A stretch of 64,000 nucleotides of DNA from JASLEW01 sp035544895 (lineage in GTDB: Bacteria > Acidobacteriota > Thermoanaerobaculia > Multivoradales > UBA5704). Shown in pieces: positions 63,788-64,000 of the stretch. The stretch is from assembly GCA_035544895.1 (NCBI GenBank), contig DASZZM010000021.1, positions 1 to 64,000 on the forward strand, given 5' to 3'. Each line of letters opens with the position of its first letter. Within the stretch, counting starts at the first letter, position 1. The position numbers and the translations under genes are program-made. The notes under the pieces were generated by a model. It did not search any database. It saw only the letters and a list, made by a program, of their open reading frames with translations, and was not told the origin of the DNA.

Positions 63788-64000
63788 GTGAGCGAGTCCC
63801 TGATCCAGATCGGCAGCCGCCCGCCATCCTCCGGCGACGGCGACGGTGGCGCGCGCCAGGCGCGCCCGGCGCGGCCGGCCGGCAAGGACCGTCGAACCGG
63901 CCGGCCGGACTGGCTGCGCATCCGCCTGGCCACGCCGGCCTCCTATCACCGGGTCCGCGAGCTGGTGGACGGCCTGCGGCTGCACACGGTCTGCCAGGAG
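63788..64000 (+). CDS. lipA: Lipoyl synthase LipA, N-terminal part (cut by window end)
   Basis: The frame from GTG 63788 is open to the end of the window (71 codons). After a 35-residue basic, Gly/Arg-rich lead, TGRPDWLRIRLATPASYHRVRELVDG and LHTVCQE match the start of lipoyl synthases (KPDWLRVRLP..E.YRR.R.LV...LHTVCEE), whose next residues form the auxiliary iron-sulphur site CxxxxxC. The radical-SAM motif lies beyond the window. The first cysteine (LHTVCQE) is the first auxiliary-cluster ligand. It is the functional partner of LipB at 50237-50989. Confidence 0.85.
   Translation, partial: MSESLIQIGSRPPSSGDGDGGARQARPARPAGKDRRTGRPDWLRIRLATPASYHRVRELVDGLRLHTVCQE

Overview
The window is GC-rich bacterial chromosome with short intergenic gaps, many 1-4 nt stop/start overlaps and frequent GTG/TTG starts. 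A duplicated FtsX/MacB-type orphan permease (ADOP type), two secreted Asp-box (BNR) proteins, a VWA-type secreted protein and a Nudix-type NAD regulator beside nadABC all suggest an Acidobacteriota member. This is an inference from gene content; there is no rRNA in the window to confirm it.

Layout: (1) 1-9.5 kb: an IS transposase cut by the window edge, a BNR protein, a thiolase/SDR pair, a Uma2 nuclease-like gene, an ADOP permease and agmatinase. (2) 9.6-19.8 kb, plus strand: sirtuin, radC, larC, hslO, metG, TatD nuclease, then a 1109-aa STAND NTPase with an N-terminal PD-(D/E)XK nuclease and six 34-aa repeats, which looks like an Avs-type antiphage protein. (3) 19.8-36.6 kb, minus strand: the translation/RNA cluster rimP-nusA-infB-DUF503-rbfA-nrnA-truB-rpsO-pnp followed by NIF3. 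It has a clear promoter and a leader terminator before rimP. Three accessory genes around it (DUF2142 membrane protein, BNR protein, VWA protein) each carry one frameshift. (4) 36.7-40.1 kb: Uma2, a TPR fragment, and a complete group II intron lying inside an inverted-repeat element. (5) 40-45.8 kb: a membrane protein, three type IV pilin-like proteins, an ECF sigma factor, a likely anti-sigma protein, a membrane protein and a CocE-type hydrolase. (6) 45.8-53.2 kb: serine hydrolase, MntA/HepT toxin-antitoxin pair, threonine deaminase, CPBP protease, lipB, archease and rtcB. (7) 53.3-58.6 kb: a NadQ-like regulator, then nadA-nadB-nadC behind a strong promoter with two copies of a palindromic operator. 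(8) 58.7-64 kb: an orphan antitoxin, a ParE-type toxin with a 59-aa antitoxin, a protease-like protein without a catalytic triad, a PDZ-rich HtrA protease, a MetB-type enzyme and the start of lipA.

The most striking observation is rtcB (51713-53176). It is intact except for one in-frame TGA at codon 101, exactly where RtcB has its metal-binding active-site cysteine. A bacterial SECIS-type hairpin with a GGUC loop follows at the expected distance. The simplest reading is an RNA ligase that uses selenocysteine at its catalytic metal site, encoded just downstream of its activator archease. Other points of interest are the duplicated nad operators, the rimP leader terminator, a dispersed GC-rich intergenic repeat family and the intron-bearing inverted-repeat element.
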